Origin: Arachis hypogaea
Taxonomy: Eukaryota > Streptophyta > Magnoliopsida > Fabales > Fabaceae
Length of the DNA: 64,000 nt
Reading direction: 5' to 3'
Assembly: GCF_003086295.3 (NCBI RefSeq)
Contig: NC_092051.1
Location: forward strand, 74,525,772 to 74,589,771
Shown here: positions 22,080 through 33,051 of the stretch, piece after piece
How the letters are laid out: each line of letters opens with the position of its first letter
Numbering within the stretch: the stretch's first letter is position 1
The notes under the pieces: generated by a model
Databases searched by the model: none
What the model saw: only the letters and a program-made list of their open reading frames with translations
Told to the model about the DNA's origin: nothing
Position numbers and translations under genes: made by a program

Positions 22080-22253
22080 ATGGCCACCAAGAAGGGTAAA
22101 GAGAAAGCTACTCCCAAACTACCGGCAAGGAAAAGAACAAAAAGAGCCCCAGCTGAGGAACCACAACCCCCGTCCACTTGCAAATCTCAGCATGCACCAA
22201 GGACGGTGCAATCTTTAAGTGTGGGGAGGTCGATACCGATCTCCGTGGGTTAG
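22080..22253 (+). pseudogene. Envelope-position ORF of C reduced to its two ends
   Basis: A 57-residue frame: basic N-terminus MATKKGKEKATPKLPARKR, then a jump to the C-terminal end (RTVQSL) and read-through into the internal polypurine tract. The central domain is deleted. In A the tract overlaps the stop codon, while here the frame passes through it. Confidence 0.65.
22217..22230 (+). promoter_or_regulatory. Internal polypurine tract of C
   Basis: AAGTGTGGGGAGGT, identical to the terminal tract at 23609-23622, about 1.4 kb upstream of it. Confidence 0.7.
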
Positions 22254-23583
22254 TACCTTCCTATCTCAAACACCAATGTTTTATTTTTTCTTGTTAGTTG
22301 TTGCATTTGCATATTTAATTGCATGTTTATTTGATTTTATGCATTTAGTTACTACTTGGTTGAAGTAATATTTTCTTTTTCAAGAAACCTTTTAAGAGTA
22401 TTTCACTAATTTGAATAAAATTTAATGTTACACTTGTTTGAAGAGATATTATACTGGAACATGGTTTAGAGCTCAAACACACAAAACCTGTGAGATTTTG
22501 AGCCTATTTGAATTGGTTGCATTTTTCAACCAATATTTTATTTTTGATGTGTGTTTTTTCTCTCTAAAATTGTGATCTTTGTCTTGCTTAATTCTATATT
22601 TCCATTATTTGATGTATGCATACACTTACATGATTGAGGCCTTTGTTTCACTGAGCTTACATACCCATATGGCCTTACCTTTCATTATCCCTTGCAAACT
22701 AATTTTGAGCCTATTTTACCCCTTTGTTCTTTTTATTTAGCATATCATTAACTCTAAGCGAAAAACAATAATGTCCTTAATTTGAATCCTTGGTTAGCTT
22801 AGACTAGTGAGAGTGCTTATGATTTAAGTGTGGGAAAATTGGGTTTGGAAACATTTGGTTTGAGAATTGAGTATGTTAGAATTTTCTGAAAATGTGAAAA
22901 AAATGTTTGGGACATGATTCATGCATCCAATAATTTAATCATATGTATTGAGAAAAATAAAATAATATATATATATAAGAGAAAAAGAAGAAAAAAGAGC
23001 AAATAAGAAAAAGGGGGACAAAATGCCCCAAAGTAAGTGGTGAAAGCAATGCATGGTTAATGGATAGTTAGATGTGGTATTATGATTACATGGATTGTCT
23101 AAAGTTAGGTGAAAAGTTTAAGTTAATTAAGGATTCATATTTTAGTCCACTTGGCCAAATACAATCCTACCTTGACCCTAACCCCATTACAACCCTTAAA
23201 AGACCTCTTGATATGTGTATCTGTGCATTAAATTTATGTTGATTGTTAGATGAAGAGCAAGCCTTAGAAAGCAAGGTTAGTAGAGAATTGAGAGAATCGA
23301 ACCTTAAACACTTGAGTGATTAGAGTGTATACACTACCAGTGAGGGTTCGATGCTCAATTCCTTGTTCCCTGCTTTCATGAGCTATTTTCTTCTTGCAAG
23401 TCTATTTGTACTTCATTTTCATGATTTGAATTAGTGAAATCCAGTTCATATTTATTCTTGGAGAATTTATTTACTTTTAAACCAAGTAGGTAGAATCATT
23501 TTTGCATGTAGTTGCATTCATATAGATAGGTTGCATTGCATACTTTCTATCATTCCTCTTCATCTTTATAGCTTCTCTTGAGC
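22254..23583 (+). other. C 3' non-coding region
   Basis: No gene. An A/G-rich tract (22975-23020) is followed by GGGGGACAAAATGCCCC. Ordered blocks are shared with A and B (see A). Confidence 0.55.
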
Positions 23584-23622
23584 TTAGCATGAGGACATGC
23601 TAATGTTTAAGTGTGGGGAGGT
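23584..23622 (+). promoter_or_regulatory. C 3'-end hairpin and terminal polypurine tract
   Basis: TTAGCATGAGGACATGCTAA (23584-23603; 8-bp stem, AGGA loop), then AAGTGTGGGGAGGT abutting the LTR at 23623. Confidence 0.8.
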
Positions 23623-25053
23623 TGATAAACCACTATTTCATGGTTTATCCTGTGCTCATTTGGGTGGTTTTTATCAACTCTCTACCCACTTATTCATAAT
23701 ATTTGCATGGTTTTACATTTGCCTTCCTAATTATGTGCTTTGATTGAAAACATGCTTCTTTTAGCTAATATTAATCCTCTCTTATTACCATTAGATGCCT
23801 TGATATGTATGTTAAGTGATTTCAAAGATTACAGGGTAGGAATGGCTCAGAGGATGGAAAGGAAGCATGCAAAAGTGGAAGGAATACAAGAAGTTGGAGA
23901 AATTGCTAAGCTGTCCAGCCTGACCTCTTCACACTCAAACAGCAATAACTTTAGCTACAGAGATCTAAACGACGCGGTTCTAGTTGTGTTGGAAAGCTAA
24001 CGTCCGGGGCTTCGATTTGATATATAATATGTCATAGTTGCTCTGACGCTAGATGACGCGACCGCGTGCTCCATGCGGCCGCGTCGCAGTGACGAAAAAC
24101 CAGCGTGGCAGATTTCGGAAGCAGCGATTTCTGGGCTGTTTCTGACCCAATTTTCGGCCCAGAAAGCACAGCTTGGAGGCTATAAAGTGGGAGAATGTAT
24201 CCATTCATAAAGAGGCTTTCACATTCACAATTTTAGGAGTAGATATAGTTTTTAGAGAGAGAGGTTGTCTCCTCTCTCTTAGGATTAGGATTTAGGACTT
24301 CTCTTAGTTTTAGGAGTGACTCTCAATCCCAGGTTCTTTATTTTTATTTATTTTCCCAATTTAATTTATGAACTCTTCCATGTTACATATAATTTTCTTA
24401 ATTAATAGTAATTGAGGTATTTCAGCTATTATTGCTTTCTTTTATTTACATGATTATTGCTTCCCATCTGAAGGCATTTTTATTCCAGTAGATTTACTTT
24501 TCCCCTTTTGGTTTTGGTTAAGAAATCAGTAACTCAGGAGTTATCCAATTCAACAGCATAATTGATAATTGTTATCTTGCCAATTGAGTTGAACTTTAAT
24601 AATACCAACCTTTTCTTAGGAAATAAATAGGATTCGAAGATCAAACCAATTTGTCCCTTGACTTTCCTTTGCTTTAGTAAAGGTCAACTAAGTGGAATTA
24701 AGATTCAACTTTCATTATTATTGATAAGGATAACTAAGTCTGGACTTCCAATTTCTTATACCTTGCCAAGAGATTTTATTATTATTATTTTATTTTACTT
24801 GTCATATAACATATTCCCTCCTTACTTCCAAAACCCCCAATTTACAATCTTCATAACCAATAATAAGAACATACTTCCCTGCAATTCCTTGAGAAGACGA
24901 CCCGAGGTTTGAATACTCGGTTATCAATTTCAAAGGGGTTTGTTACTTGTGACAACCAAAACTTTTGTAAGAAAGGTTTATTGCTTGGGTTAGTAACTAT
25001 ACTTACAACGAGAGTTTGCTATAACCTCTAAACCATCAATCTCCAGTTCTTCA
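23623..25053 (+). repeat. C 3' LTR
   Basis: Matches 17146-18566 with a few percent divergence. Followed directly by the continuation of B. Confidence 0.92.
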
Positions 25054-25089
25054 ATATCCAACATCCAGAAAGTTAGGCTGGAATCGTGC

Positions 25090-25445
25090 GGCCATTGTGC
25101 GTTTCGCACAAAACGCCCACGCGATCGTGCCATCCACGCGATCGCGTCACTTGCACAACAACAATCCCACGCGACAACGTGAGCGACGCGATCGCGTCAC
25201 GTGGATTGCACACCACCCCAAAGGAGACAGAGAGTTACGCTGAAACGACGCTGGAATCGTGCGTTTAGCACAATTTCCAGCGACGCGGTTGCATGCCTCA
25301 TGCGACCGCGTCATTCACTCCTTTATCCATTCCATGCGATCGCGTGCCCCACGCGATCGCGTCAACCGCCATTCCACCCCAGCCACGCGACCGCGTGCCC
25401 CACGCGATAGCGTGGATTCAAATTTAATAACCCCCAGCCACGCGA
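25090..25445 (+). repeat. B internal GC palindrome array, right part
   Basis: Continuation of 17020-17125 after the C insertion. Units such as CACGCGATCGCGTCAC and GCGACCGCGTGCCCC. ORFs over it (25086-25732) are repeat artefacts. Confidence 0.75.
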
Positions 25446-26828
25446 AACCCTACCCATTCGCGCCCTCCATCCCCCTCTCCTTCCTCTCTTCTTTCCACAA
25501 CCACCACCCACAACTTCCAGCCACCACCACCGCCCACCGCAACCCCCGACGACCACCCAGAAGCCGCCGCCACGTCACCCCCTTCCCCCCTCTCTCTTCT
25601 TCTTTCCTCTTCTTCCCTCCATCACCACTGCCACCCCCTCCGCGACCGCCACACCCTCCGCGCCGCCGTCACCGCTGCGCCCCCAACCGCAACCAACGCC
25701 CCCCTTCCCTTCCTTCCCCTTTCCCCTCCTAACCCCATTACCGTTCCCGAAACCCCCTACCTCCGAACAGCCGCCACCACCACCATCCCCCGGCCACCTC
25801 TCTGCCACACTTTCTTTCCTACGCCTTCCAGGTTCCGCTGAACGCCACCCTTCTTTCCATTCATCGTTAATTTCCTATTTTTCTATTTATGTTCATATTT
25901 AGGCTAGTTAGTTATGCATGTTGTAGTGGATTCTAGGTTGTTAGGTAGCCTAGGATGTGGTTAGTGGATTTAGGCCTGTTTAATTGCGCTGTTCATGTTT
26001 CTTGTTTTCTAATTTTCGCAATTCTGCTGTTGCTGTGATGTTAGTAATGTTCATATGCTGTAATTTCTTGTTTCATGCTGCTTTCTACACTGCTTTCCCA
26101 TGTTCATATTCCCTTTATGTAATTGCAGCTATATTTTAATTCATATGAGCTATTCTGATTGCTATTTATTTTCCGGGAACATCCAATTTTAGCCGGGATG
26201 CTGCCCAAATTTCTGTAAATTGTTTTGATTTTCATTCCTGTTTTGGTTTTGGCAAACTTGCACTCTATTTTACTCAGCTTTTACCAAACCAATTCATAAA
26301 TGATAGGGCAAGCTTTCTTATTCTTTTTAATTTCCTGGTTTATAAATTGCATCTTGGATGATTCAATTCCACTTTTTGCTATTTTCATTTGATTCATCCT
26401 TAACTTCCTTGTTTGAATTTGAGTTATCTGTTGCTTTAATTTGTGAATTCTCATTATTTAGAAAATGCTCATCATGCCACTTACTCTAACCCACTTTTTA
26501 CTAATTCACTAATTTTAACTTCCTAACCTCTTTTCCATTCCTAACCCACTTACCTTTCAAAACATCTCTTCTAGTTTTTCACTATTCTCTCTAACATTCT
26601 AACCAAGGCATGACAGACGTTTTTCCTACTTAACATGAATCCTTTTACATTTTGGATTGTGAATTTTTATTCTCGGACTTTTAACTCCTATACAATCCTT
26701 AATTCACATTTACTTAACTCCTTTTCATTATTCTATTGCTCCTTTGCCATTATATGCTTCTTTCGATTAATTGCCTACCTGCTTTCCTATTTTTATTATA
26801 TCCTGGTTTTCTGTTTTTTTTTTTCAGG
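25446..26828 (+). other. C-rich leader and intron-like region before B envelope-position ORF
   Basis: 25450-25830 is very rich in C with CCACC repeats and reads as a 154-residue Pro/Arg ORF of no known family, more like a 5' UTR. CTTCCAGGTTCCG at about 25825 could be a splice donor context. From 25860 the DNA is T-rich and intron-like up to CTGTTTTTTTTTTCAGG and the ATG at 26829. Confidence 0.5.
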
Positions 26829-28286
26829 ATGTCTGACACCCAGAGAAAGGAAAAAGGAAAGGCAACAACTGGCAAACGGAAAAGAGGAGAATCCTCTATG
26901 TCCATACTGGACATCATGCATGATGACCCTTGGCGGGAGAAACACTTTACCCCACAGGAGAAGGCTGACCAGCTACTCCCTGCTACTGATCCCATTAGAT
27001 TTGCAAACCGATACTACGAGCTGAAGTATCCGGTGTTTGCAACCTCCAGGAACCTGTACCTGGAGAGGACTTTGAAAATCCCAAAAGAACTCCAGTAATA
27101 CACCTCTGATCAGATCAAACAAAGAGGCTGGTTCTTCCTGGAGAGAAACCTGACTGAGGTCAATGCATCTTGGGTAAGGGAATTTTACTGCAATTACTTC
27201 AAAACTTCCCTAGATGCAGTGAACCTAAGAGGGAAGCAGATACTGGTCACTGAAGAGGCCATAGAGGATGTTCTGAAGCTTCTGCCTAAATCTGATCAGC
27301 TAGATGGTTATCAAAAAGCTGAGGAGGATATGCGCTTCATGAAGTTTGATTAGGATGCAGTCAAGGCCAGGATAGCCCTTGACCCAACCGTTCCATGGAT
27401 CATGGGTCAGAACACTACCATGCCAAAGGGAATCAAGCGGATTTACTTAAATGATGAGGCTCGGCTATGGCATCAGATACTTAGCAACCTTGTTATGCCG
27501 AGTACCCATGAGACTGAGATACCTGCCGCTATGATTACCCTCCTATGGTGTGTGCTGGAGGGTAAGGACCTGTACCTGCCACGCTTCATTCGGTACTATA
27601 TGGCCAGGGTCCACGTCCGAGGCACTCTCCCCTTTCCTTATCTGATTACATAGCTAGGCCGTCGAGCTGACGTGCCTTGGGAGGATGCTGATGGGAAGCC
27701 ACCTGCTGCAGAATGCAAGAAGATTATCCCTCACAGCAGGAACTTTCTGGCTTTGGGCTATAGACCTCCATTCCTCACTGCTACTGCTGAGACAGCCACA
27801 GCATCTGCCGGCCCTTCTTCCTCTACCGCTACCCCAGCTATCTCTGCTACCACCACTGCACCTCCACCTGCCTCAGAGCTGGTTTATCACCTAGTGCACC
27901 GCCTGTTTTGACAGCTAGACCAGATGGAGCACCGCAACCGGCGCCGTTATGAGAGAGCTGAGCATCGCAGCAAGCGACGCTATGAGCACCTGAAGCTGAT
28001 GATACGATCTGGCGATATTCCCTCTGAGCCTTACACACCATTAGAGCCATCTGAGGAGGAGGTGGATGATCATGAGGCAGAGCCCCATCCACAGAGTGAG
28101 GCTACGCAGGCAGGCACAGAGCAGGCTGCTTCACAGTAGGAGGCTCCGCATCAGATCCAGGCTACAGTCCCAGAGGTTCCTATTCAGTCAGTACCTCCTC
28201 TGCAGCAGGCAGATCCTCAGACCACCACCACAGAGACTCCAGCTACCCACCCTTCCAGTGATGACACCCCTTCACACCCTGCTTGA
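26829..28286 (+). pseudogene. Envelope-position ORF of B (one frame, five premature stops)
   Basis: A single frame of 486 codons from ATG 26829 to TGA 28284-28286, with stops at about 27096 (TAA), 27351 (TAG), 27651 (TAG), 27909 (TGA) and 28137 (TAG) and no frameshift. All five fit C-to-T change of CAA, CAG or CGA. Residues 1-30 are basic (KGKATTGKRKRGE). The central domain (about 90-300: REFYCNYF, TEEAIEDVLKL, WHQILSNLVMPSTHETEI, MITLLWCVLEGKDLYLPRFI) resembles the putative plant transposon protein domain of Athila elements. The C-terminal 180 residues are Pro/Thr-rich with a charged RRRYERAEHRSKRRYEH stretch. No membrane segment is seen. The acceptor-like CAG lies two bases before the ATG. 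Confidence 0.75.
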
Positions 28287-28314
28287 GTGAGCATCAGGGA
28301 CGATGCTTCATTTT

Positions 28315-28328
28315 AAGTGTGGGGAGGT
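28315..28328 (+). promoter_or_regulatory. Internal polypurine tract of B
   Basis: AAGTGTGGGGAGGT, 29 bp after the ORF stop and 1.73 kb before the identical tract at 30061-30074. Confidence 0.7.
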
Positions 28329-30036
28329 CGCCATCTCTGGCGTATTTTTTGGTGAACCACTACAGACTCTTTTTATTTTATTTTGCTATTTTTCCCTATA
28401 TTTTTCTCTTTATTTTTATTTTTATTTTCTTAGTACTTATACATTACTATTTTCATTTATTTTTACTCTATTTCTGCATGTTGCACTTTTAGTTCATATT
28501 TTAGCCATTTAGTTTAGTTGCAATTCTAACTTATTAGTTATAGAAATTGTGGATTAATTAGTATAGTTTACCCTTTTTAGCATAAGATAACTTAGTTTAA
28601 ATTGAAAATATAAAAGGAAGTAAACTATAGACTTGAACATAATAGAAGCAATCCATACACCTTGTATATATAGCATTCCATGTTAGTTAGTTAACAACAT
28701 TTCATCAAGGAGAAACACTAGAACTTTAAAGCCACCTTAAGATTTACATTGTGAATAATGGGAACTCTTAATTTTACTTGCATGACATACATAACTGATA
28801 TATGATTTTTGAGTTAGAGAACACACAGCCTGTGAGTTTTGAGCTTAATTATATGGTTACATTCAAACCATAATTTTTATTTCTGTGTGTTCCGCCCTTC
28901 TTTTTTTTATTTTGGTGTTCTTTACTTTGTTTTAATCTATATGTCTGATTATAGAATAGAAATACATACCAAGAGAGTGATTGAGGCTATTGTTTGATTT
29001 TAGCTCACTTATCCCAAATTAGCCTACCTTTTACATCAACCTTGTTAGCCCCCTTGAGCCTTTAAATCCCCTCTTATTCTACAAACCACATTACTAGCCT
29101 TAAGCAGAAAAACAAAATAAAAATCCCAAGTTGAATCCTTGGTTAGCTTAAGATAGAAATTGTATAATTGTTTAAGTGTGGGAAACCTATTGGGAACATG
29201 GATGATAAAAACAAAGGGTAGAAAGTTGAAAAGAATAAAATAATTCAAAATAAAAATTTTGGGAAGCATGCTCATGTGGAATCAAAATAATTTAATTACC
29301 GTGTGCAGTAAAAAAAATAAAAAAATAATATTTATTTTTCAGTATTTAAATAAAGGGGATACAAAAGAATTCTCCAAATACAAAATAAAGTAATGTACAT
29401 GGGACAAAATTAAAATATGAGCATGTAACATAAACAAGTGGGAAAAATATGGAAAATAGGTAAAGAAGCTTTGCTTTACAAAATATGTATGTTAGGTGAG
29501 ATCTTAGACTAATCAAGGATTCGCTTAATTAGCTCACTTAGCCTTATACATATACCCTTACCTTTACCTTGACCCCATTACAACCTTAATTAAAGACCTC
29601 ATGACTTTTGTATGCCTATATTCTATAATTGTTGATTGGTTAGATGAAGAACAAAGTTATAGAAAGTAAGGATAAAAAGAAGAATAGAGTGATTAACCCA
29701 ATAAACACTGAATGACTAGAGAGTAAACACAAAATCCAGTGAGGGTTCAATAGCTCATTAACATATATCTCTACTTGAATTATTAATTGTCTTGCAAGTT
29801 TATAAAATATTTTTCTTTCCCATCTCAATTGTAAAAGTGCTTTATCATTATCTAAGGTCTAGCTATATATATGATTTCTTGAGAAATGTGAATTAATTAA
29901 ACTACATGTAAGCTTTATATACAAGTGAATAAAAATAACTAGAATTGCATGATGCATTTAGGTAGTTGCATTTAGAATAGATTGCATTGCATGAGATTCC
30001 ACCACTTCAACCTTACCTTACTCTTTATCTTGGATT
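28329..30036 (+). other. B 3' non-coding region
   Basis: No gene. Ordered conserved blocks as in A and C (AACACACAGCCTGTGAG, CCTTGGTTAGCTTAAGATAG, CCAGTGAGGGTTCAAT). A-rich stretch near 29310-29420. Confidence 0.55.
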
Positions 30037-30074
30037 TAGCATGAGGACATGCTATTGTTTAAGTGTGGGGAGGT
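30037..30074 (+). promoter_or_regulatory. B 3'-end hairpin and terminal polypurine tract
   Basis: TAGCATGAGGACATGCTA (30037-30054), then TTGTTT and AAGTGTGGGGAGGT (30061-30074) abutting the LTR. Confidence 0.8.
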
Positions 30075-31556
30075 TGATAAACCCATATTTTATGATATAT
30101 TTTGTGCTCAAATTGAGTGATTTATTCAATCCTTCACCCACTTATTCATATTAATTGCATGGTTTTACTTTCCCTTCTTTATTATGTGATGTATGTGAAA
30201 AACATGTTTCCTATGCTTAAAAATAATTATTTTGATTACCCTTTATTTCCATTCGATGCCGTGATTTGTGTGTTGAGTAATTTCAGATCTTCTTAGGCAG
30301 GAATGACTTAAAGGATGGAAAGGAAACATACAAAATTGGAAGGAAAGCATAAAACGGAGTTTTTGAAGAAACTGGCAGCGACGCGATTGCATGGACGACG
30401 CGGCCGCATGCTAGCGCGAAATGGCAGTGACGTGACCGCATGATTGACGCGACCGCGCGCAATGAGTTAAACGCATATGACGCAGACGCATGACTGAAGC
30501 GACCGTGTGACAAGGAAAACTCCAGACGACGCGACCGCATGACCCACGCAGACGCGTGACAGAGGCCACGCACCAGAAATTACATAAAACTCCCCCAGCG
30601 ATTTCTGAAGCCCTTTTTGGCCAAAATCCAAGTCTAGAAGGCACAGATCAGAGGTTATGAAGTGGGGGAATGCATCCATTTGGAGGAGAGTCTCCAATTA
30701 GTTAGTTTTCATGATTTAGATTTAGTTTTGAGAGGGAGATTCTCTCTTCTCTCTTTTAGGATTTAGAATTAGGATTTCTTTTGCTTTCAGGATTATCTCT
30801 TTTTATCAGGTTCAATATTCCTTTTTATTTATCTTCTCGATTTAGTTTATGAATTCTTCTATGTTACAGATTATTCTTTTGAATTAATGTTATTTGAGGT
30901 ATTTCAATGTATTATTGCTTTCTTTTATTTATGTTATTGTTATTCCCAATCTGAAGACATTTTTATTCCAGTAGATTTATTTTTCTCCTTTTGGTCTTGG
31001 TTAAGAAATCAGTAACTTAGGAGTTATCAAACTCAACATGATTGATAATCGTTATCTTTTCTAATTGAATTAAACTTCAATAATCCCAATCTTTCCTTAG
31101 GAATTAACTAGGATTTGAGGATATAACTAATTAGTCACTTGACCTTCCCTTGCTCTAGCAAAGGTTAACTGAGTGGAATTAAGATTCAATTTTCATCATC
31201 ATTGATAAGGGTAACTAGGATAGGACTTCCAATTTCTCATACCTTACCAAAAGTGTATTTTATAGTTATTTACTCATTTTACAGTCTTTTACTTATTTTA
31301 ATTGCAATTTAAATTACTTGTTCCTCATCTTCACAACCCCAATTTACAATCTTCATAACCAATAATAAGAACATACTTCCCTGCAATTCCTTGAGAAGAC
31401 GACCCGAGGTTTAAATACTCGGTTATCAATGTTAAAGTGGTTTGTTACTTGTGACAACCAAAACGTTTGTAAGAAAGGTTGATTGCTTGGTTTAGTAACT
31501 ATACTTGCAACGAGAGTTTACTATAACTTCTAAACCATCAATCTTCAGTTCTTTCA
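30075..31556 (+). repeat. B 3' LTR
   Basis: TGATAAACCC...TCTTTCA, 1482 bp; GC array at 30376-30560. Followed by the target duplication GTTGA. Confidence 0.92.
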
Positions 31557-33051
31557 GTTGATAAGCCATTATTTTATGGTTTATATTGTGTTTAATTGTG
31601 TGGTTTTATCAAATCTTTACCCACTTGTTCATTAAATAAGCATGCATTTATAATTCCTTCCTAAAAATGCTTTATGGTTGAAAACTTGCTTCCTTGAAAC
31701 TTTTAATTTTATATTTTAATTCTCCTTTATTCCATTCGATGCCGTGATCTGTGTGTTAAGTGTTTCAGGCTTTATAGGGCATGAATGACTTGGAGATTAG
31801 AAAGGAAGCTTGCAAAAATGGAAGGAACACAAGAAATTAAGGAGATGACCAGCGAGAAATGACGCGGACGCATGGCTCACGCGACCGCGCGACATAGAGA
31901 AAATTGCAGTGACGCAGACGCATGGCTCACGCGGCCGCGCGGATTGGAAACTGCACAAGTGACGCAAAGGCGTGGATGACGCGCACGCGTGGCAAGGCAA
32001 AACGCTGGATGACGCGAACGCCTGGATGACGCGATCGCGTGACATGCGCGATCTGCAGAATCTGCAGAACTCACTTGTGGCAATTTTGGGCCTTGTTTTG
32101 ACCCAGTTTTTGGCCCAGAAAAGCATATTAGAGCCAGGGAACATGTAGAAGTGAACACAACATTCATTCAGCATAATTTTTAGTTTTAGATCTGATTTTA
32201 CCTCTCCTCTAGGTTTTCTCTCTACACATTGATAGTTCTTAGGATTTCGTTTTTATTGCTTTTTTGATTGGGACATTGAGAAGAGTTATTACCTCCGCCA
32301 AGACTTGATTATTCTAGTTTGTTTCCTTACTTGTCACTTACTCTTTCATGTCCTTTATTTACTCAGAGTTACTCTTGGATTATTTCTAGAATTTATTTAT
32401 ACAAGAACTATTTTTATTTTTAATTGATCCTTTTGATTATTATTTATTATGTCTTTCAGTATTTCTCTTCCTTATTTTGTGAAATTTACATTCATAATGA
32501 GCGAGTAGTTCCATAACTTGATTGGGGGATGATTGAAAGGAAACCTTGAGTTGGATTACTCAAGAGAAAAATTGTAATTGGGTTTATTGTTGGATCGCCC
32601 TCTAGTCATTGACACTAGTCCTTCCCAAGGGAGAGGATTAGGACTTGTGATTAGAAATAGCTTTCCAACTTGCTTGACTTTCCTCTACCTAGTAAAGGGT
32701 AACTAAGCGGAACAACATTCAATTATCAATTAATCTTCAGAGTACTCCAACAAGAATAAGGCTTCCAACTAATCTACTCTCAGTCAAGGTTTTTATTTAA
32801 ATTACATAAATTCTCTAATTTAATTTCCTGTTTATCAACTCAAACCATTTTTGAAAACATCTTATTAATAAAGTAGTACATCTTTCTGCAACATGTTGGG
32901 AGACGACCTGGGATTCATACTCCCAGTATTTTTATTTTAATTTTAATTTTATGACAACCCTTCTAAATTAATAAGTGGATTTTTGGTTGGTTAAGAACTT
33001 TACTTGCAACGTATCTCTTATAACAATTTCTTAACTCACCAATTTCCGCCA
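31557..33051 (+). repeat. A 3' LTR, main part (resumed after B)
   Basis: 31557-31561 is the duplicated GTTGA; the LTR of A reads TGA (13681-13683) joined to TAAGCCATTATTTTATGG from 31562. It ends ...TTTCCGCCA at 33051. Contains a GC palindrome array at 31860-32045. About 1.49 kb in all. The next bases, TGTCA, are the likely right target duplication; the left partner is outside the window. Confidence 0.82.
31860..32045 (+). repeat. GC palindrome array in A LTR
   Basis: About eight units such as GACGCGGACGCATGG and GCGATCGCGTGACA, 25-40 bp apart, in the U3 part of the LTR. Confidence 0.75.

Larger units (their letters stand above)
17146..25053 (+). mobile_element. Element C: complete non-autonomous LTR retrotransposon inside B
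   Basis: LTRs 17146-18566 and 23623-25053 (1421 and 1431 bp), TGATAAACCAC...GTTCTTCA. Flanks are ATATA (17141-17145) and ATATC (25054-25058), a 4/5 match that I read as a decayed duplication; the sequence of B continues sensibly across it. Same plan as B: primer site, ORF1, double hairpin, GC array, acceptor site, envelope-position ORF (mostly deleted), two polypurine tracts. No pol. Confidence 0.9.
13684..31556 (+). mobile_element. Element B: complete non-autonomous LTR retrotransposon (interrupted by C)
   Basis: Both LTRs are 1482 bp (13684-15165; 30075-31556). Flanking duplications are exact: GTTGA at 13679-13683 and 31557-31561. Internally: primer site, an unrecognised ORF1, double hairpin, GC array (split by C), splice-acceptor-like site, envelope-position ORF, internal and terminal polypurine tracts. 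No gag capsid, protease, reverse transcriptase or integrase is present. Removing C leaves about 10 kb. Confidence 0.9.

Noticed and set aside
25259..25732. 157-aa Pro/Arg-rich ORF
   Set aside because: Composition follows a C-rich leader and GC repeats; no counterpart in A or C.
31557..33051. A 3' LTR as an independent solo LTR
   Set aside because: The first three LTR bases and polypurine tract of A at 13644-13683 join it exactly once B and its duplicated GTTGA are removed.
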